This document shows, one piece after another, positions 19,941 to 30,992 of a DNA stretch of 64,000 nucleotides. Position numbers and translations under genes: made by a program. The DNA is from Endotrypanum monterogeii (Eukaryota; Euglenozoa; Kinetoplastea; Trypanosomatida; Trypanosomatidae), in assembly GCA_000333855.2 (NCBI GenBank), contig CM007319.1, positions 270,484 to 334,483 on the forward strand. Reading direction: 5' to 3'. The notes below the pieces were generated by a model. That model was not told the DNA's origin. It made no database searches and was given only the letters and a program-made list of their open reading frames with translations. Every line of letters begins with the position of its first letter. Positions within the stretch are counted from its first letter, which is position 1.

Positions 19941-20642
19941 ATGGCGCCAAAAAAGCACAATTCTAAGAAAGAAACGAAGCGGAAGATGCTGACAGAGGAG
20001 GACATGCTGCGTCTTGGTATGACTCCAGAGGACATCAAGCGCATTCTGGAAGAGCGCAATAAATCTGATGAAGATAAACAAGCAGAGCAAGCCCGCCAGG
20101 AGGCCCAGCGCCGCGAGGCCGAGGTCCGCCAGCGCCAGCAGCGCGACCACCAGAAGCATGTAGATGACCTGTTAGCCGAAGAAACCACCACGAGATCCGC
20201 CCTCCGTTACAGCGAAGACCAGGAGTGGACACAAATGGAATCTGAACTGATGCCTGCAAAGCAGAAAATATTGCGCCAGGCGGCCGTGGTGGAGGCGCAG
20301 CACCGAGCCGAGGAGGCGAGACGACGCCAGGCCGAGGAGCTCGCAGCATACCAAGCAAAGCTGCATAGCATGTCCGATGAGCAGCGGGCGGCCTTCTTGG
20401 AGGAGGAGAAGGGGAAGGAGAAGCGCCGGACTGAGGACATTGTAGCGTCAGAGGAGAGACGCATAGAGCGTGAGCGCCGCCGAGAGGCCCGTCGCAACGC
20501 CCGAAGGGAACGCCTCCTAAATAATCAGAACACGGACGATCTCTTCTCCAGCGACGATGAGCCTCCAGAGACGAGCAAGAAGAAGGGTAAGGAAGCGGCT
20601 ATCGATGAGCTGGAATACGACTTACATGAGAAATACTTGTGA
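19941..20642 (+). CDS. Highly charged coiled-coil protein
   Basis: The protein has 233 residues from ATG 19941 (MAPKKHNSKKE). The frame reaches 19899 only by using GTG, and the likely splice site at 19922 excludes that. It is nearly all Lys, Arg, Glu, Gln and Ala. Residues 1-20 are basic, residues 25-190 form a long predicted coiled coil, and the tail has an acidic patch (DDLFSSDDEPPE) and ends LEYDLHEKYL. The motif LTEEDMLRLGMTPEDIKRIL near the start looks like a short folded helical pair. No membrane or targeting signal is seen. Such proteins are often nuclear or ribosome-biogenesis factors or cytoskeletal, but I do not recognise this one. Confidence 0.75.
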   Translation: MAPKKHNSKKETKRKMLTEEDMLRLGMTPEDIKRILEERNKSDEDKQAEQARQEAQRREAEVRQRQQRDHQKHVDDLLAEETTTRSALRYSEDQEWTQMESELMPAKQKILRQAAVVEAQHRAEEARRRQAEELAAYQAKLHSMSDEQRAAFLEEEKGKEKRRTEDIVASEERRIERERRREARRNARRERLLNNQNTDDLFSSDDEPPETSKKKGKEAAIDELEYDLHEKYL

Positions 20643-21218
20643 GGTATTTTTCACTGACAAAAAAGTTTGCCGCCATTAGCTCCATCATCTGTAGTCCATG
20701 CGGGGCGAGGGATGAGTCTATGGATGCGGCCGTGGTGACCTTCTTTTTTCTTGTTCACTGATCAGAGTGGGGGGGAGGAGAGATGAAGCGTGTGGCACCT
20801 GAGCTGACACACCTCTGCGTCTTTAGGGGGATTTTCGTGTACGAAAAGATGTTGCAGTCCTGTTTCGATTTTTGTTGAGCTTCACGTTGAAGCTCCTCAC
20901 GCTCCGACAAGCCTCTCTTCCATCCTTTTTTTTTTTGCTTTTTTTTTTCTCACAATTTCCCCCAACCATAAGGATCTCATCGATTGCGTCCGAGGAAGGT
21001 AGCGTGCTGCGATTGAGGCGCGACTGATAAAAGCGAAAAGAGTGGAATGGAGGGAGGTGAGGCGTGTGGTCCTCAACGGTAAAAAAAAATACCCTGCTCA
21101 CAAAATGTCCTCTTTTAAGTGACGCGCTGCAGCGAGGATGATAGAGGAATGGTGTAGTGAATATCTTTGCCCCCCCCCCCTCTCCTCCTCCCCCGATCCT
21201 TCACCCGTGCACCAGCTT

Positions 21219-21415
21219 ACACACACACACACACACACGCGAGACAAACCGTAGGTAATAAAGTGAAAGATGAATATTCCACGATGTCGTGGTTTCTTCT
21301 TTTTCCCTTACACGTACACACTGCAACACAGTCGGTGAAAAAAAAACTTGTTACATCAATTGAAGAGATCCATAAATAAATAAATACAGATATATATATA
21401 TATATATATATATAT
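21219..21415. repeat. Direct repeat, copy 1 (left of N gap)
   Basis: It starts in a CA run, continues with GCGAGACAAACCGTAGG and ends in ATAA and TA repeats against the Ns. It matches copy 2 at an offset of about 315 bases. I see only one substitution (21270 G versus A) and a small A-run difference near 21340. Confidence 0.85.
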
Positions 21416-21425
21416 NNNNNNNNNN
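21416..21425. other. Assembly gap (10 N)
   Basis: Ten Ns sit at the end of a TA microsatellite and between two copies of the same block, so the true length and copy number here are unknown. Confidence 0.95.
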
Positions 21426-21526
21426 GGTAGTTGTAAGTAATACTTTGTTCCCCCCCCGTCCCCCCCCTCCCCCTCCCTCCCCCCGTACCCGTACCTTCCT
21501 ACCCGTACCGTCGACCACGACTACTA

Positions 21527-21703
21527 CACACACACACACACACACACACACACGCGAGACAAACCGTAGGTAATAAAGTGAAAAATGAATATTCCACGAT
21601 GTCGTGGTTTCTTCTTTTTCCCTTACACGTACACACTGCAACACAGTCGGTGAAAATAAACTTGTTACATCAATTGAAGAGATCCATAAATAAATAAATA
21701 CAG

Positions 21704-21722
<19 letters not shown>
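21527..21722. repeat. Direct repeat, copy 2 (right of N gap)
   Basis: This is the second copy of the block at 21219-21415. It continues past the TA run into a TG run and TTAT repeats that copy 1 lacks because of the gap. Confidence 0.85.
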
Positions 21723-21736
<14 letters not shown>

Positions 21737-21757
21737 CGTGTGTATTTATTTATTTAT
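21686..21757. repeat. Inverted repeat with 16-base perfect arms
   Basis: The left arm ATAAATAAATAAATAC (21686-21701) is the exact reverse complement of the right arm at 21742-21757. The 40-base loop is TA then TG microsatellite. In RNA this would be a long AU hairpin. Confidence 0.75.
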
Positions 21758-23146
21758 TCATAGCGTTGTATGGGGCTGTAAGTGGTGTGAATTGAGCTGC
21801 TTCGCAGCTTCTTCCCATTCCTTTTCCCTAAATGGGAAATTTCATGTGCATGGAATGCATCAGCGGGGGGGAGGGGGGGAGGGGGAGGGAGTGACACAGT
21901 GTCTGCGACGCAGCGAGGCCGGGGCGAGCTTTCTTTATGAATGCCGGCGGTGTGGCTGAAGATGGTGCCGCTTCAGATCGACTTTCGACTGTGGGCAAAT
22001 CTGTGTAATCGACCTTATGAAGGAAGTGTCAACATGATTTGATCATCTCTCGTCTCTTTGCTACCTCTGTGTGTGTTTGAAGTGTGACTCCCACCCACCT
22101 CTCCCCCCGCGAGGGTCGGGAGTGAGAAAAAGAAACCCTACTGCTATGAACAGCTCGATTCTTGCCGCTAGGAATGTCTTCACCGCTTCACGCCTCGCGA
22201 TTCGCCCTGTGATCAGACATAGGGTAGAAGACTGCGGTTGAGAGTTGTAGTGCTCTTCCCTCCCTTTCTATTACCGTCAGCGTGACGATGTTCCCTGTAA
22301 GGCTCCGCCGTCACCCGTTGTGTGCGGCTCACTTTCATGCGCCAAGCAATCCACATTTTCTAGACCTCAGATTTGCCCTCCGCTACCGTTGTACAACAAT
22401 CCTGCTCCTTCCTCCCTCCCGTCTTTTGTGTGACCGTGAGCGCACATCACCTACTGGTAGAAAAAAAAAAAAGCACTACGCTTTACTGCATATCTTTTGT
22501 CGTGAATGTTTTTTTAAAGACCCGCACACAAATATATATATATACATATCTGCCCCGTCTAGCCTTCACACGAATTTCATCCTCCATCCCCCTACTATTG
22601 CTTCGTTTTTTTTTTTTGGATGTATTTCTTCCCAGCAGCATCCGCCCTTTATTTCTTCTGAGCGCTAGTTCCCCACGGTGTATCCATTTTTTTTTTTCGG
22701 GCATCCCGGTCTCCCCCTCCCCCCTCCTCCCCGCCCTAAAGAAGCACTTCCGAGCAGAAGGAAAGTAGTGGAGGCAGGAGAGCAGGGGAAGAGGCACTAC
22801 CGCAGTCGATATAGAGCAGTGCGCCGTCAGAGAACGAACAGAGCAGGCCGGCGCACATGCCTCTCAAACCGACCCTCATTTCCTACAACTGAAGAGAGAC
22901 GGAAACTAGGTGCCACCCCCTCCACCACACACAGAAAAAGCATTTATTTCTTCAAGGTGCATTAGTACCTAACTTATTGGCTATCACATGTGTTGTTCGG
23001 CTTGTTTGCTCTGCATCTTGTGATATTTCATTTTCACACCAGCGCTCTATGTTTGAAGTTAACCCGCCACGGCCTATCAACACGCCTGCATAAGAGGACG
23101 CACGGAAACCTTGCCACATGATTCTACTCCTAGTCACTCCAGCGAA

Positions 23147-26100
23147 ATGAAAAAAACGCACAGCCGCGGCAGTCGTCGATGCTCACCTGCGCCACACGCC
23201 CAGTGGCAAAGCCTTCGGCATCGACACGTCTCCCCTAAGTCGACCTCAGAAACCTTTTCGCAGGAGTACACGCACAGGGAACGTGGTTCACGTCGCCCAT
23301 CCTCCTCGTCACATCGTACCTCGTCATCCTCAGCACCTCCTGTCGCCACGGCGTACACGAAACTGGGACTACACCCTTCTGCAGCCAGTTTGACGAGCAG
23401 CCATGCCTCTGGTGCACTGCCTACAATGGCTACCTCACCTCCCACGTTGCTGACAACTGAAGAATCGGAAGCGAAAGATGGCAAGCGAAGGCCGCCCTTG
23501 AGGCGGCCGAAATCACCGTTAACAAAAGCTTATCCTGGTGCAGGAAGTGCAGTGCAGCAACAAACCCCGATATACCATCAGAGACCTTTTGAGGAGTGTG
23601 CCACTCCAGTTGCACCGCCCCGCAGTGTGCGTCATCTGGTACCCCCACCGCCGCACCGAAGGCGTCGTGTAGTTTACGGGTCGTCGTCTTCGTCCTGTGT
23701 TTCCACTTTCAGTGCATCTCGCACAGATTCTATTCCCTCCAGAAGCTGCAGCAGCTCAGGGAGCAGTGGTACTTGTAGAACAAGGCGGTCATGGCAGCGT
23801 TGTGTCCACCAAAACCGGAGGTGTGTCAGGGCGTTGGCATCAGCAGCTCACGCTCCTGCAGTTTTTACGGCCTCGAAAGCGTCCAGAGGTACGTCAAAGC
23901 GGAAATGGATTGAGCATTGCGCGATTTCTCGCGGCTCCTATTCCGACACGAGCAGCAGTCGAAGCCTTTCGTCAGGGAGAACCTCTAGCAACTGCTCGAC
24001 TAATCGACGGAAACGCATAAGCGAGGCCAAGGAAGACACCGCCTCCTTCTCTTCTTGCTCCTCTACATCAGTGGTGTCTATCTGCGTTCTGACTGATGTG
24101 CTGCCACGCGATGTGTATCTCCACATTTGCAGTTTTCTCGGTGAAATGGACTGCTGCACGCTGCTGGAGGTGAGCCTACGCATGCATGCCGCCATCACAA
24201 GCGCCGACAGCAACGTATGGCGTCATATCTGCTTGAGTACATGGATGTGGAAGCAGGGCTTTCAAACGTTCATCGAACAAACGCGGGCGCTGGAAGTGTT
24301 GGCGCGCCACGATGAGCGTGAGGTATTGGCTCTGCAGCAGCAGATGCTCCTCTTGCGTGAGAAGAGCACCGTCTTTGGTGAGTCAGATGTGTCTGCCACC
24401 TGTGACTGTGCAACAGTCTTAATGCGTCGCCGACAGCACGAACGCGCACAGTGGATGGCGGCGGCCGAAGCAAAGCTGGGTACGGGGACTCCAACGCTGT
24501 ACCGTCCGAATTGGGCAAGAAGGCTCAGCTGCGCGACCACCTCTGCAAGCAGCACAACGCAAACGAACATCCGCAGCAATACAGACAGGGAGAGGCGCAG
24601 CCGGCGCCGCAGGAAACTCCGCAGTCGACTCCGCCACGGAAGCACAATGTACAGTAGCAGCACCACTGCGTCGACATCGCGGCGCAGTGGTAACGTGGAC
24701 AGTGCAGCAGACAGAGAATCAGCACATGGGGCAACGCGAGCTACTACTGCAAAGCAGCAGCGACATTTTCCATCTATGGAAACATCAGTTATCTCCAGGT
24801 CATCGCCCAGTCGTCGAAATCCTAGGGAGCAGCACCCTCGTGGCGATGAAGATCAATCGAAGGTATCTCATTCAGTTCCGTCACCAACTTCCTCATCGTC
24901 CGAGTTACCGACAGATGAAGCTACACGCAACGACGAACACCACACACAGACGTGTTCGCCGAGCCAAAACTTGACTGATGACCCCGAAAGCCGACATCCT
25001 CAGGGCGGGTCTAACGCAGGCGAGAAGGACCCGAGCACCACGCGCCGCTCGACTTCTTCAATCAGTTTCACACAAACTTTGGTAGACCAGCATGAAAGGG
25101 AGGGCGCTGATTCCTTGGTCGCTCTAGGCTCAGCCAACCTATCACTTCGCAGAGGAGAGAAGGAAACCAATCCCCTGAGCACGAGAGGCAGCGAGGCGGA
25201 CGGCAGAACAACCCGGAGAGTGTGCATTCGCCTCCCAGAGGAGACAGCAACAGAATGTGCGCAGGACAACCATGCTCATTCGGCAGACACGTCAGTGGGG
25301 GCGATACGCTCTCGCAGCAGCTCTCGTCACCGCAAGCGGGGACGCCGCTCTTCCTCTCACAGGCCACTGTCCCCTGCGCACAGACATCATCATCATCGTC
25401 AGCACGACGGTTCATCACGGCGACAGCGCTCGAAGCCCCCAGGCAGCCGATACCGCCGTAGCCATAGCGTGAAACGGCGAAAGCCCGCTCGCCAACGTCG
25501 ACGAAAGAGTGGTCGCAGTCGAGGACCTCGCTCAACCGGCGGCGGAGGCGGTCGGCACCGCTCCCAGCAGAACCGTGGTTCAAGTCGTCATCACCGCTCC
25601 TCAAACCACCACCACCACCACCACCATCACCACAATAATACCAAGGCAACACAGAGCTCGCGGCGACGGCGGCGACGTCAGCGTAACGCCGCCGCACAGG
25701 CGAGCCGTAACGGCAGCCGTACAAGTGCCTACACATCCTCGCATAGGGGCGCTGCCCACACTAGCGGGACCGGAAGCAACACTTTCTTTTACCAGACCGC
25801 AACATATGAGGCAATCAAGAGTACGGCTCCGATACATCAAGTGCAACACCTGGCACCCTCAGTGGCTCTCCCTCCGCTTGGTGGTCGGTCGACCCCGGCA
25901 GCGAGCGCCGTAGCCGCGGTTGTATCTCAAAACCAAAAGCGTGCGCCGCTGAATCCCCGCCAGCCGTGCGGTAATGCAGCGAATGTGCATGCGATGCTTG
26001 ACGCCACTCCTCCCGCACAGCCGGCCTCCCTACTGAACAGCGGCGGTAGTGTTGCTCAGATGGCGTTGCGGGAGCCTCAGCAAGTGGCTTCGGCTTCCCA

Positions 26101-28984
26101 CCAGGTGGCGTTACCAGGCACGTGCCCAAGAGAGGAAGGGTTGTATTGGTGGCAGTTGACGCCTGAAGCTCGACAACATCAGCTTCGCCGCATACAACAA
26201 CGAGAGCTTCAGCATCAGCAGAGAGCCTCACCCAGCCATGAACTCTCTACGCGAGCCGTGGCATCTCTGCCAGATGGAGACGAGTTGGCAGATGAGGCGG
26301 CATTGCGAGAGTGGGACGAGCTAGAGGCCCCTTCCTTCTGCTCCTCAAGCGGCACCATCGACGAGGAGGGTACCAACACGAGTCGGGACGAAGACAGAGA
26401 AGAGGTGGACAGCGACCCAAGTGCGATTTACGTCACCTCAGGCGAAGAAAACGAGCGTGAGGGTGGCAGGAAGAACGCTCACCATGATCATCATCATTGT
26501 TGCTGTTGTCGCCTCTGCCGCTGCAGTCGGATGAAGTTGAATAATCGAAGCAGGTCAGCGAGCGAGTCCACCGCAAGCGACAGTACAGTATCAGCTGAGG
26601 TGCGTCGCCGCCACTTGCATCGCCAACGAAACGAAAGAAGAACAAAGATGTCCCCGCCCTCCACGTCCCTTAGTCACACCCACACTTCCCCTCCATCACT
26701 CGATGACGACGACGACGATGACGAAAGCGCCTACTCCGAGTTTGGAGCTGACGCCGGGAAAGAGCGGTGGGTGCGCACAGGCGCGCCGATAACCGTATCC
26801 TTCCGATATCAGCGCACCAGGTCAAGCGACGTCAGCCACACCTATGGCGAGGATGACAGCGACGATGCTGAGGAGGAAATAGTGGTTGTGCCCAGCCGAT
26901 CTGCGGCTGTCGCCAGTGAGGCAGGCAGCAAATGCGTAACAAGCAGCGACAATAGGAGTGATGGAAGCCGTGGCGGTGGCCACATGCCTTCCCGTGTGCG
27001 CCGCGCAGGTCACCTCTACCTCCCATCTGGCATATCTCTGTCCACATCGAAGTCGTCGTCGTCTAGGTCAGCGATGCGTGCGGAGCGGCGCGTTGCCAAG
27101 GCACTGGCGAAGCGATACGCGGCCATCGAAGAAGCGATGATCATAACGCGCTCGAAAAGCGTTCTCATTCACACGCTGGAGCGACAAACCCATGTGCACC
27201 TACCACAACTCCTTGCAGCAGCAGCAGCTCAGCGACAGCGTAGCTTGGTGATGATGAGCACGCGACCGACCGCTGCAGCAGCGGTTCAGCATGGCGACCC
27301 CTCTCGTATGTCTTCTACGACAGCAGTTCATCCATTAGCCTCAGAGCTTTCAGAGACAGCGTCGGTATCAGCAACACGCGCCATTATTCTTATCGGCCCC
27401 GGGAGCGGGGCTGCAACGACGCTGCCTGCGGCTTCCCCACACTCTGCCGCGCCGGCACCCCACCTCCCCTCCTCTCTGGAGAACCCCTTCACCACGGTCA
27501 CAGCCGCAACCCTGGCTGTTCCCGCGTCTCCCCTACACCAGTTGGCTTGCATCAGCAACTTCAACGCCATGACCACCTCAGGTGGTGAGCCTCGCAGCCG
27601 TCTGGGGAGCACGGTGTCTCGCCAAGAAGATGCCCGCCTTCCTACTCACGCCCCCAATACACTCAGCCTAGTTGTACACACTGGGGGCACTATTGACAAC
27701 TTCGGAACTGAAGCCCGTTCGCATCCCCAAAACCTTGTGGGGTATGAACACACAGCCGTTGCCTCGATGGGCAGCAATGTCAGTGCAGCCGCACTACCAA
27801 GTGTGCCCAACTCCCCGGTGCAGCTGATTAACGAGGACGAGGACGAGGACGAGGAACAACTTGCCCCTGTTTCATGGAAATTCGCTTTTTTTATGTCCCG
27901 CCGCGAATCACATCGAACCAAGATCACTTTGCAAGACCTTTTGGAGGGAATGTGGGTTGTGTGCTTCCGCAGCAGCGGCCGCACTCACCCCATCCGCTTT
28001 ATGAGACAGAATCAAATTATTGTATACCCACCTCTCCCGACAGAGGAGGAGGAACAGCTGAGGTGGCACAACCCGGAGTCGAGTGAGGCCCAAGGCGAGG
28101 CTGCCCACGCAACTCCTGCGGCCACCGAAACCAGAGCAGCCTCAGTATCACCTCCACTGCCCTTTCATATTCTTCAAGGCGGCATGCAGCTGGTGGTGCA
28201 CCAGTTTCCACCTATGAAAGTAATGCGGCGTAACGCTTCCGTGCCTGCCAACGCTGTCAAGCATGTGCCACCACCATCAGCGGTGCCGATCTCTCCAGCA
28301 AGTGCACCACCGCTGACGCCGGCAATGGTCGCAGAGAGGCGCTTTGCTGCAGAACCGCAAGCAACCTTGCACAAGATGCACCTGTGCATGATGTCATTTG
28401 ACAGACGAGACGAAACCACATTGGAAGCGATGGCGTGTGATGGCATCACGGGCGGCTCTGCTATTGCCGGTCGTGCTGCTGACGGAGAGCCAAGGCGGGC
28501 AGCTGACGGGGGCATGGGAGGGCGAACCCACACTTTCTTCGACTCGCAGTATTCCAGTTTGGTGGCCCCCTGCGCGACTACAGACGATGTGCGTCGTGGG
28601 ATTGCGGAGCGACTGGGGTTTCCTGTTGTCTACATCCACGAGGTGCTTGGTGAAACACCTGCTAGGTCAAGTCAAGAACACCTCCGTGAAGATGGTGCTA
28701 TCACGCGTTGTGGCTACAGCGCCGTAGTCTCTCGGGACAGGAAACAACCTGTTTTCTACGGACCACTTACACAGCGCGAGCTCAAGGAACAGCAGCGGCG
28801 TGAAGCGCTCGTCGCACCGGGAGGAGCCGGTGATGTTTTCAATGACTGGGGCTGGACAATCGCGAGTCAGCACGTAAAGATTTTTTCCTTGGACGTTACA
28901 GCTCCCTTGTATGTGGAGCGACTGCAGCGTGTTGCATATGTCGAACTCAGTGGCGGCAGGGAGCGCAACCCTAAAGCTTTCTAG
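23147..28984 (+). CDS. Very large F-box protein with SR-rich, His-rich and Ser-rich regions
   Basis: This protein has 1945 residues from ATG 23147 (MKKTHSRGSRR). The frame reaches 23111 only through TTG. Residues about 318-362 (LPRDVYLHICSFLG, then SLRMHAAITSADSNVWRHIC) fit the F-box consensus, which binds Skp1 in SCF ubiquitin ligases; the rest would then recruit the substrate. The first 300 residues and most of 430-1300 are Ser/Arg/Gln-rich and probably disordered. Residues about 718-858 look like an SR domain and contain a run of nine or more His near 820. An HHDHHHCCCCRLCRC cluster near 1112-1130 could bind metal. Acidic runs occur near 1186 and 1565. Ordered sequence returns at about 1575-1640 and 1750-1945. 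Trinucleotide runs in several places suggest growth by repeat expansion. The F-box call is good; the substrate is unknown. Confidence 0.82.
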   Translation: MKKTHSRGSRRCSPAPHAQWQSLRHRHVSPKSTSETFSQEYTHRERGSRRPSSSSHRTSSSSAPPVATAYTKLGLHPSAASLTSSHASGALPTMATSPPTLLTTEESEAKDGKRRPPLRRPKSPLTKAYPGAGSAVQQQTPIYHQRPFEECATPVAPPRSVRHLVPPPPHRRRRVVYGSSSSSCVSTFSASRTDSIPSRSCSSSGSSGTCRTRRSWQRCVHQNRRCVRALASAAHAPAVFTASKASRGTSKRKWIEHCAISRGSYSDTSSSRSLSSGRTSSNCSTNRRKRISEAKEDTASFSSCSSTSVVSICVLTDVLPRDVYLHICSFLGEMDCCTLLEVSLRMHAAITSADSNVWRHICLSTWMWKQGFQTFIEQTRALEVLARHDEREVLALQQQMLLLREKSTVFGESDVSATCDCATVLMRRRQHERAQWMAAAEAKLGTGTPTLYRPNWARRLSCATTSASSTTQTNIRSNTDRERRSRRRRKLRSRLRHGSTMYSSSTTASTSRRSGNVDSAADRESAHGATRATTAKQQRHFPSMETSVISRSSPSRRNPREQHPRGDEDQSKVSHSVPSPTSSSSELPTDEATRNDEHHTQTCSPSQNLTDDPESRHPQGGSNAGEKDPSTTRRSTSSISFTQTLVDQHEREGADSLVALGSANLSLRRGEKETNPLSTRGSEADGRTTRRVCIRLPEETATECAQDNHAHSADTSVGAIRSRSSSRHRKRGRRSSSHRPLSPAHRHHHHRQHDGSSRRQRSKPPGSRYRRSHSVKRRKPARQRRRKSGRSRGPRSTGGGGGRHRSQQNRGSSRHHRSSNHHHHHHHHHNNTKATQSSRRRRRRQRNAAAQASRNGSRTSAYTSSHRGAAHTSGTGSNTFFYQTATYEAIKSTAPIHQVQHLAPSVALPPLGGRSTPAASAVAAVVSQNQKRAPLNPRQPCGNAANVHAMLDATPPAQPASLLNSGGSVAQMALREPQQVASASHQVALPGTCPREEGLYWWQLTPEARQHQLRRIQQRELQHQQRASPSHELSTRAVASLPDGDELADEAALREWDELEAPSFCSSSGTIDEEGTNTSRDEDREEVDSDPSAIYVTSGEENEREGGRKNAHHDHHHCCCCRLCRCSRMKLNNRSRSASESTASDSTVSAEVRRRHLHRQRNERRTKMSPPSTSLSHTHTSPPSLDDDDDDDESAYSEFGADAGKERWVRTGAPITVSFRYQRTRSSDVSHTYGEDDSDDAEEEIVVVPSRSAAVASEAGSKCVTSSDNRSDGSRGGGHMPSRVRRAGHLYLPSGISLSTSKSSSSRSAMRAERRVAKALAKRYAAIEEAMIITRSKSVLIHTLERQTHVHLPQLLAAAAAQRQRSLVMMSTRPTAAAAVQHGDPSRMSSTTAVHPLASELSETASVSATRAIILIGPGSGAATTLPAASPHSAAPAPHLPSSLENPFTTVTAATLAVPASPLHQLACISNFNAMTTSGGEPRSRLGSTVSRQEDARLPTHAPNTLSLVVHTGGTIDNFGTEARSHPQNLVGYEHTAVASMGSNVSAAALPSVPNSPVQLINEDEDEDEEQLAPVSWKFAFFMSRRESHRTKITLQDLLEGMWVVCFRSSGRTHPIRFMRQNQIIVYPPLPTEEEEQLRWHNPESSEAQGEAAHATPAATETRAASVSPPLPFHILQGGMQLVVHQFPPMKVMRRNASVPANAVKHVPPPSAVPISPASAPPLTPAMVAERRFAAEPQATLHKMHLCMMSFDRRDETTLEAMACDGITGGSAIAGRAADGEPRRAADGGMGGRTHTFFDSQYSSLVAPCATTDDVRRGIAERLGFPVVYIHEVLGETPARSSQEHLREDGAITRCGYSAVVSRDRKQPVFYGPLTQRELKEQQRREALVAPGGAGDVFNDWGWTIASQHVKIFSLDVTAPLYVERLQRVAYVELSGGRERNPKAF

Positions 28985-30992
28985 GTCAAGGCGTGCGGGG
29001 GTGACTAAAAATTGTAAATCATACCACTGAAGATATGAGGTCAGGCGTGCGACGCTGTATGTAGGTCTTGTTGGTGTCGACGTAATGGAGAACGACATCG
29101 CTCTACTAGGAAGGCCTCCGATCTCGATTTCATTGGTGATTTTTTTTTTTTGTTGTGTGTGTGTGTATTTGTGTGTTTCAAAGGAGTGCATGACTATAAG
29201 CGTCAATGTGTTACGCTTGTATTGTTGTCGACAGTTTCCCTCTTTCCTAAGACCTCTCTTTATATGCCGCACTTTATTGGCATTTGTTCTTGTCTTCAGC
29301 GGGGAGGGAGGCGGGGGAGGATATCTTTCTTTTTGTTTCCAGAAGGGGAAGATGAGGGGGGGGGACTGTTCTGCTAGCTACAACGCGATTGGGGTCGAAC
29401 AAAAGCCTTTGTGATGAAAACGAAATCAAGATGGGGGAGCGTCAACCTTTCCGCGTTGACAAGTTGCGAAGAAATGGGATGCTGTCTGATTTTTTTTTTC
29501 TGGCCACGTGTACACATGCCCATGCGATCAACCTTTTTGTTGTTGGGGGCTGATCAGCACGCACCTCACTGTGTGGCGTCGTGTCATCACGCGTGCGGGC
29601 CCTTATTGCTTCGTTTTCAAAGCACATCTCTCTAGCTCGGTGTCCCACCCTATCCGCTCTCCTCACCATTTCACGCAATTCACGTTCCTCCTTTTCTCTC
29701 GATTTCACTGACGTGATGCCTATTGCTCAGCGTCACACACACACACACACACACGTACGTACGGCCATCCACATTCACAGCGCCCCCGCTAGTCTTTTTT
29801 TTTTTTTCGCGCGCGCGTGTGTGGGTTTTTTCTGTACAAAAAAAAAAAGAAAGGGGAGGGAGGAAAGAAGACAATTTAAAACATCCACGGAGGAAATATA
29901 ATAACACCGCCTCTAGTAGCCGACTACCACTTTTCGCCTCTTCGCTGTGTTCTCTCCCCATTTCGCTGCCCCGCTACCTGCCGCCTCCTGCGCTATCTTC
30001 TTGTTGTATGGTGTTTGGTTGCCGTATATCAGCATCTTTTCGTTTGTATATCTGCCTATCGCCTCCCCTGCACCCCTTTCCCCACATCCTTCTGGATACT
30101 GCTTCATGGTCAGGGGTTTTTATTTTTTGTTTTTTGTTTTTTTTTCTGGTACACCTGCCCATTCCCTCCTTGTTGTCTATCGACTACTTCCCCTCGTCCA
30201 TTTTCTTGCAATTGAGGAGATTTATTTTCAATTCGCTTGACATCACTTTTTTCGTTCGATGTTTTCGCGCTGATCTCTGGCACCCCGTCTCGTGTTGCTG
30301 CCTCTCAGCTTTCTTTCTCCCTATTCCTCAGTGTTGCAAGTCGTACATACCCCTACACTTCTCGCAGGTGTGGTCGTCGGTTGTTGGTAAATCTGTGGAT
30401 CATCTCTTTAAGGTGTGTGTGGTGGGGGGGTGGGGGGGTATTGTGTCGGTCTGCCACACCTATCTCGACGCCCAGTCCTCTTCCCCCCCCCCTCGTTGCT
30501 TCCCAGGACCAGCCGCTGCTGACCTCCTTATGTACTACAGCCGTATTGCGCCCTCTCTCTATCCCTATCCGCATGTCTTCCTCGCTCCATGCAAGGCACA
30601 CATACCCCTACTCGGTCATAAAAGTGCACCCGAGTTTAGCACGTCAAAGGAGGTAAAAGGCGCTGTGTTCGTGGGCGATACATTGTCGCCCCCCTTCGCA
30701 CTCCACCGATTCCTTAGCTTCCCTCTACCTGGCCCACTTGCTGGTATCGTCGTCTTCACATCAGATTCCTGACTTCGTTTTTTTTTTTTTTTTCGGTCGT
30801 GTGTGCTGCCGTGCTCGCCTGCTTCGCTAAATCGTTCTTCATATCTCTCTGCCTCCCCCCCCCCTCAGCGCAGTGCCTAGGCCATCAGCGTGTCTCTTTG
30901 ATTCACCCGTACCTGCCTCCTTGTCCTTGTCCTTGTCTTTTTTTTTCTGCGCGGTGAGGGAACATGTAAAGTCGCTGGAGAATTTCTTCATC
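28985..30992. other. Non-coding spacer
   Basis: I accept no gene here. GT-rich sequence lies at 29152-29180. A CA run at 29733-29754 precedes a poly-T, a GC/GT run at 29810-29825 and a poly-A at 29838-29849. Long C/T-rich stretches fill 29940-30780. An open frame at 29723-30772 is a product of that composition. Confidence 0.55.
30918..30958 (+). promoter_or_regulatory. Candidate trans-splice acceptor
   Basis: Repeated CCTTGT and a T-run are followed by the first AG at 30957-30958, 35 bases before ATG 30993. This supports that start over the upstream non-ATG extension of the frame. Confidence 0.5.

Larger units (their letters stand above)
20643..23146. other. Non-coding spacer containing a sequence gap and a duplicated block
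   Basis: No gene is visible in 2.5 kb. The region holds ten Ns (21416-21425) flanked by two almost identical copies of a block of about 190 bases. It also has CA, TA and TG microsatellites and several G- or C-runs (21171-21190, 21447-21483, 21864-21888). Pyrimidine tracts near 22680-22735 and 23020-23041 precede the F-box gene. Confidence 0.6.

Noticed and set aside
29723..30772. 349-codon open frame on the + strand
   Set aside because: It starts in a CA microsatellite, has no ATG-anchored folded segment, and consists of Ser/Pro/Phe/His runs from C/T-rich spacer. No domain is visible.
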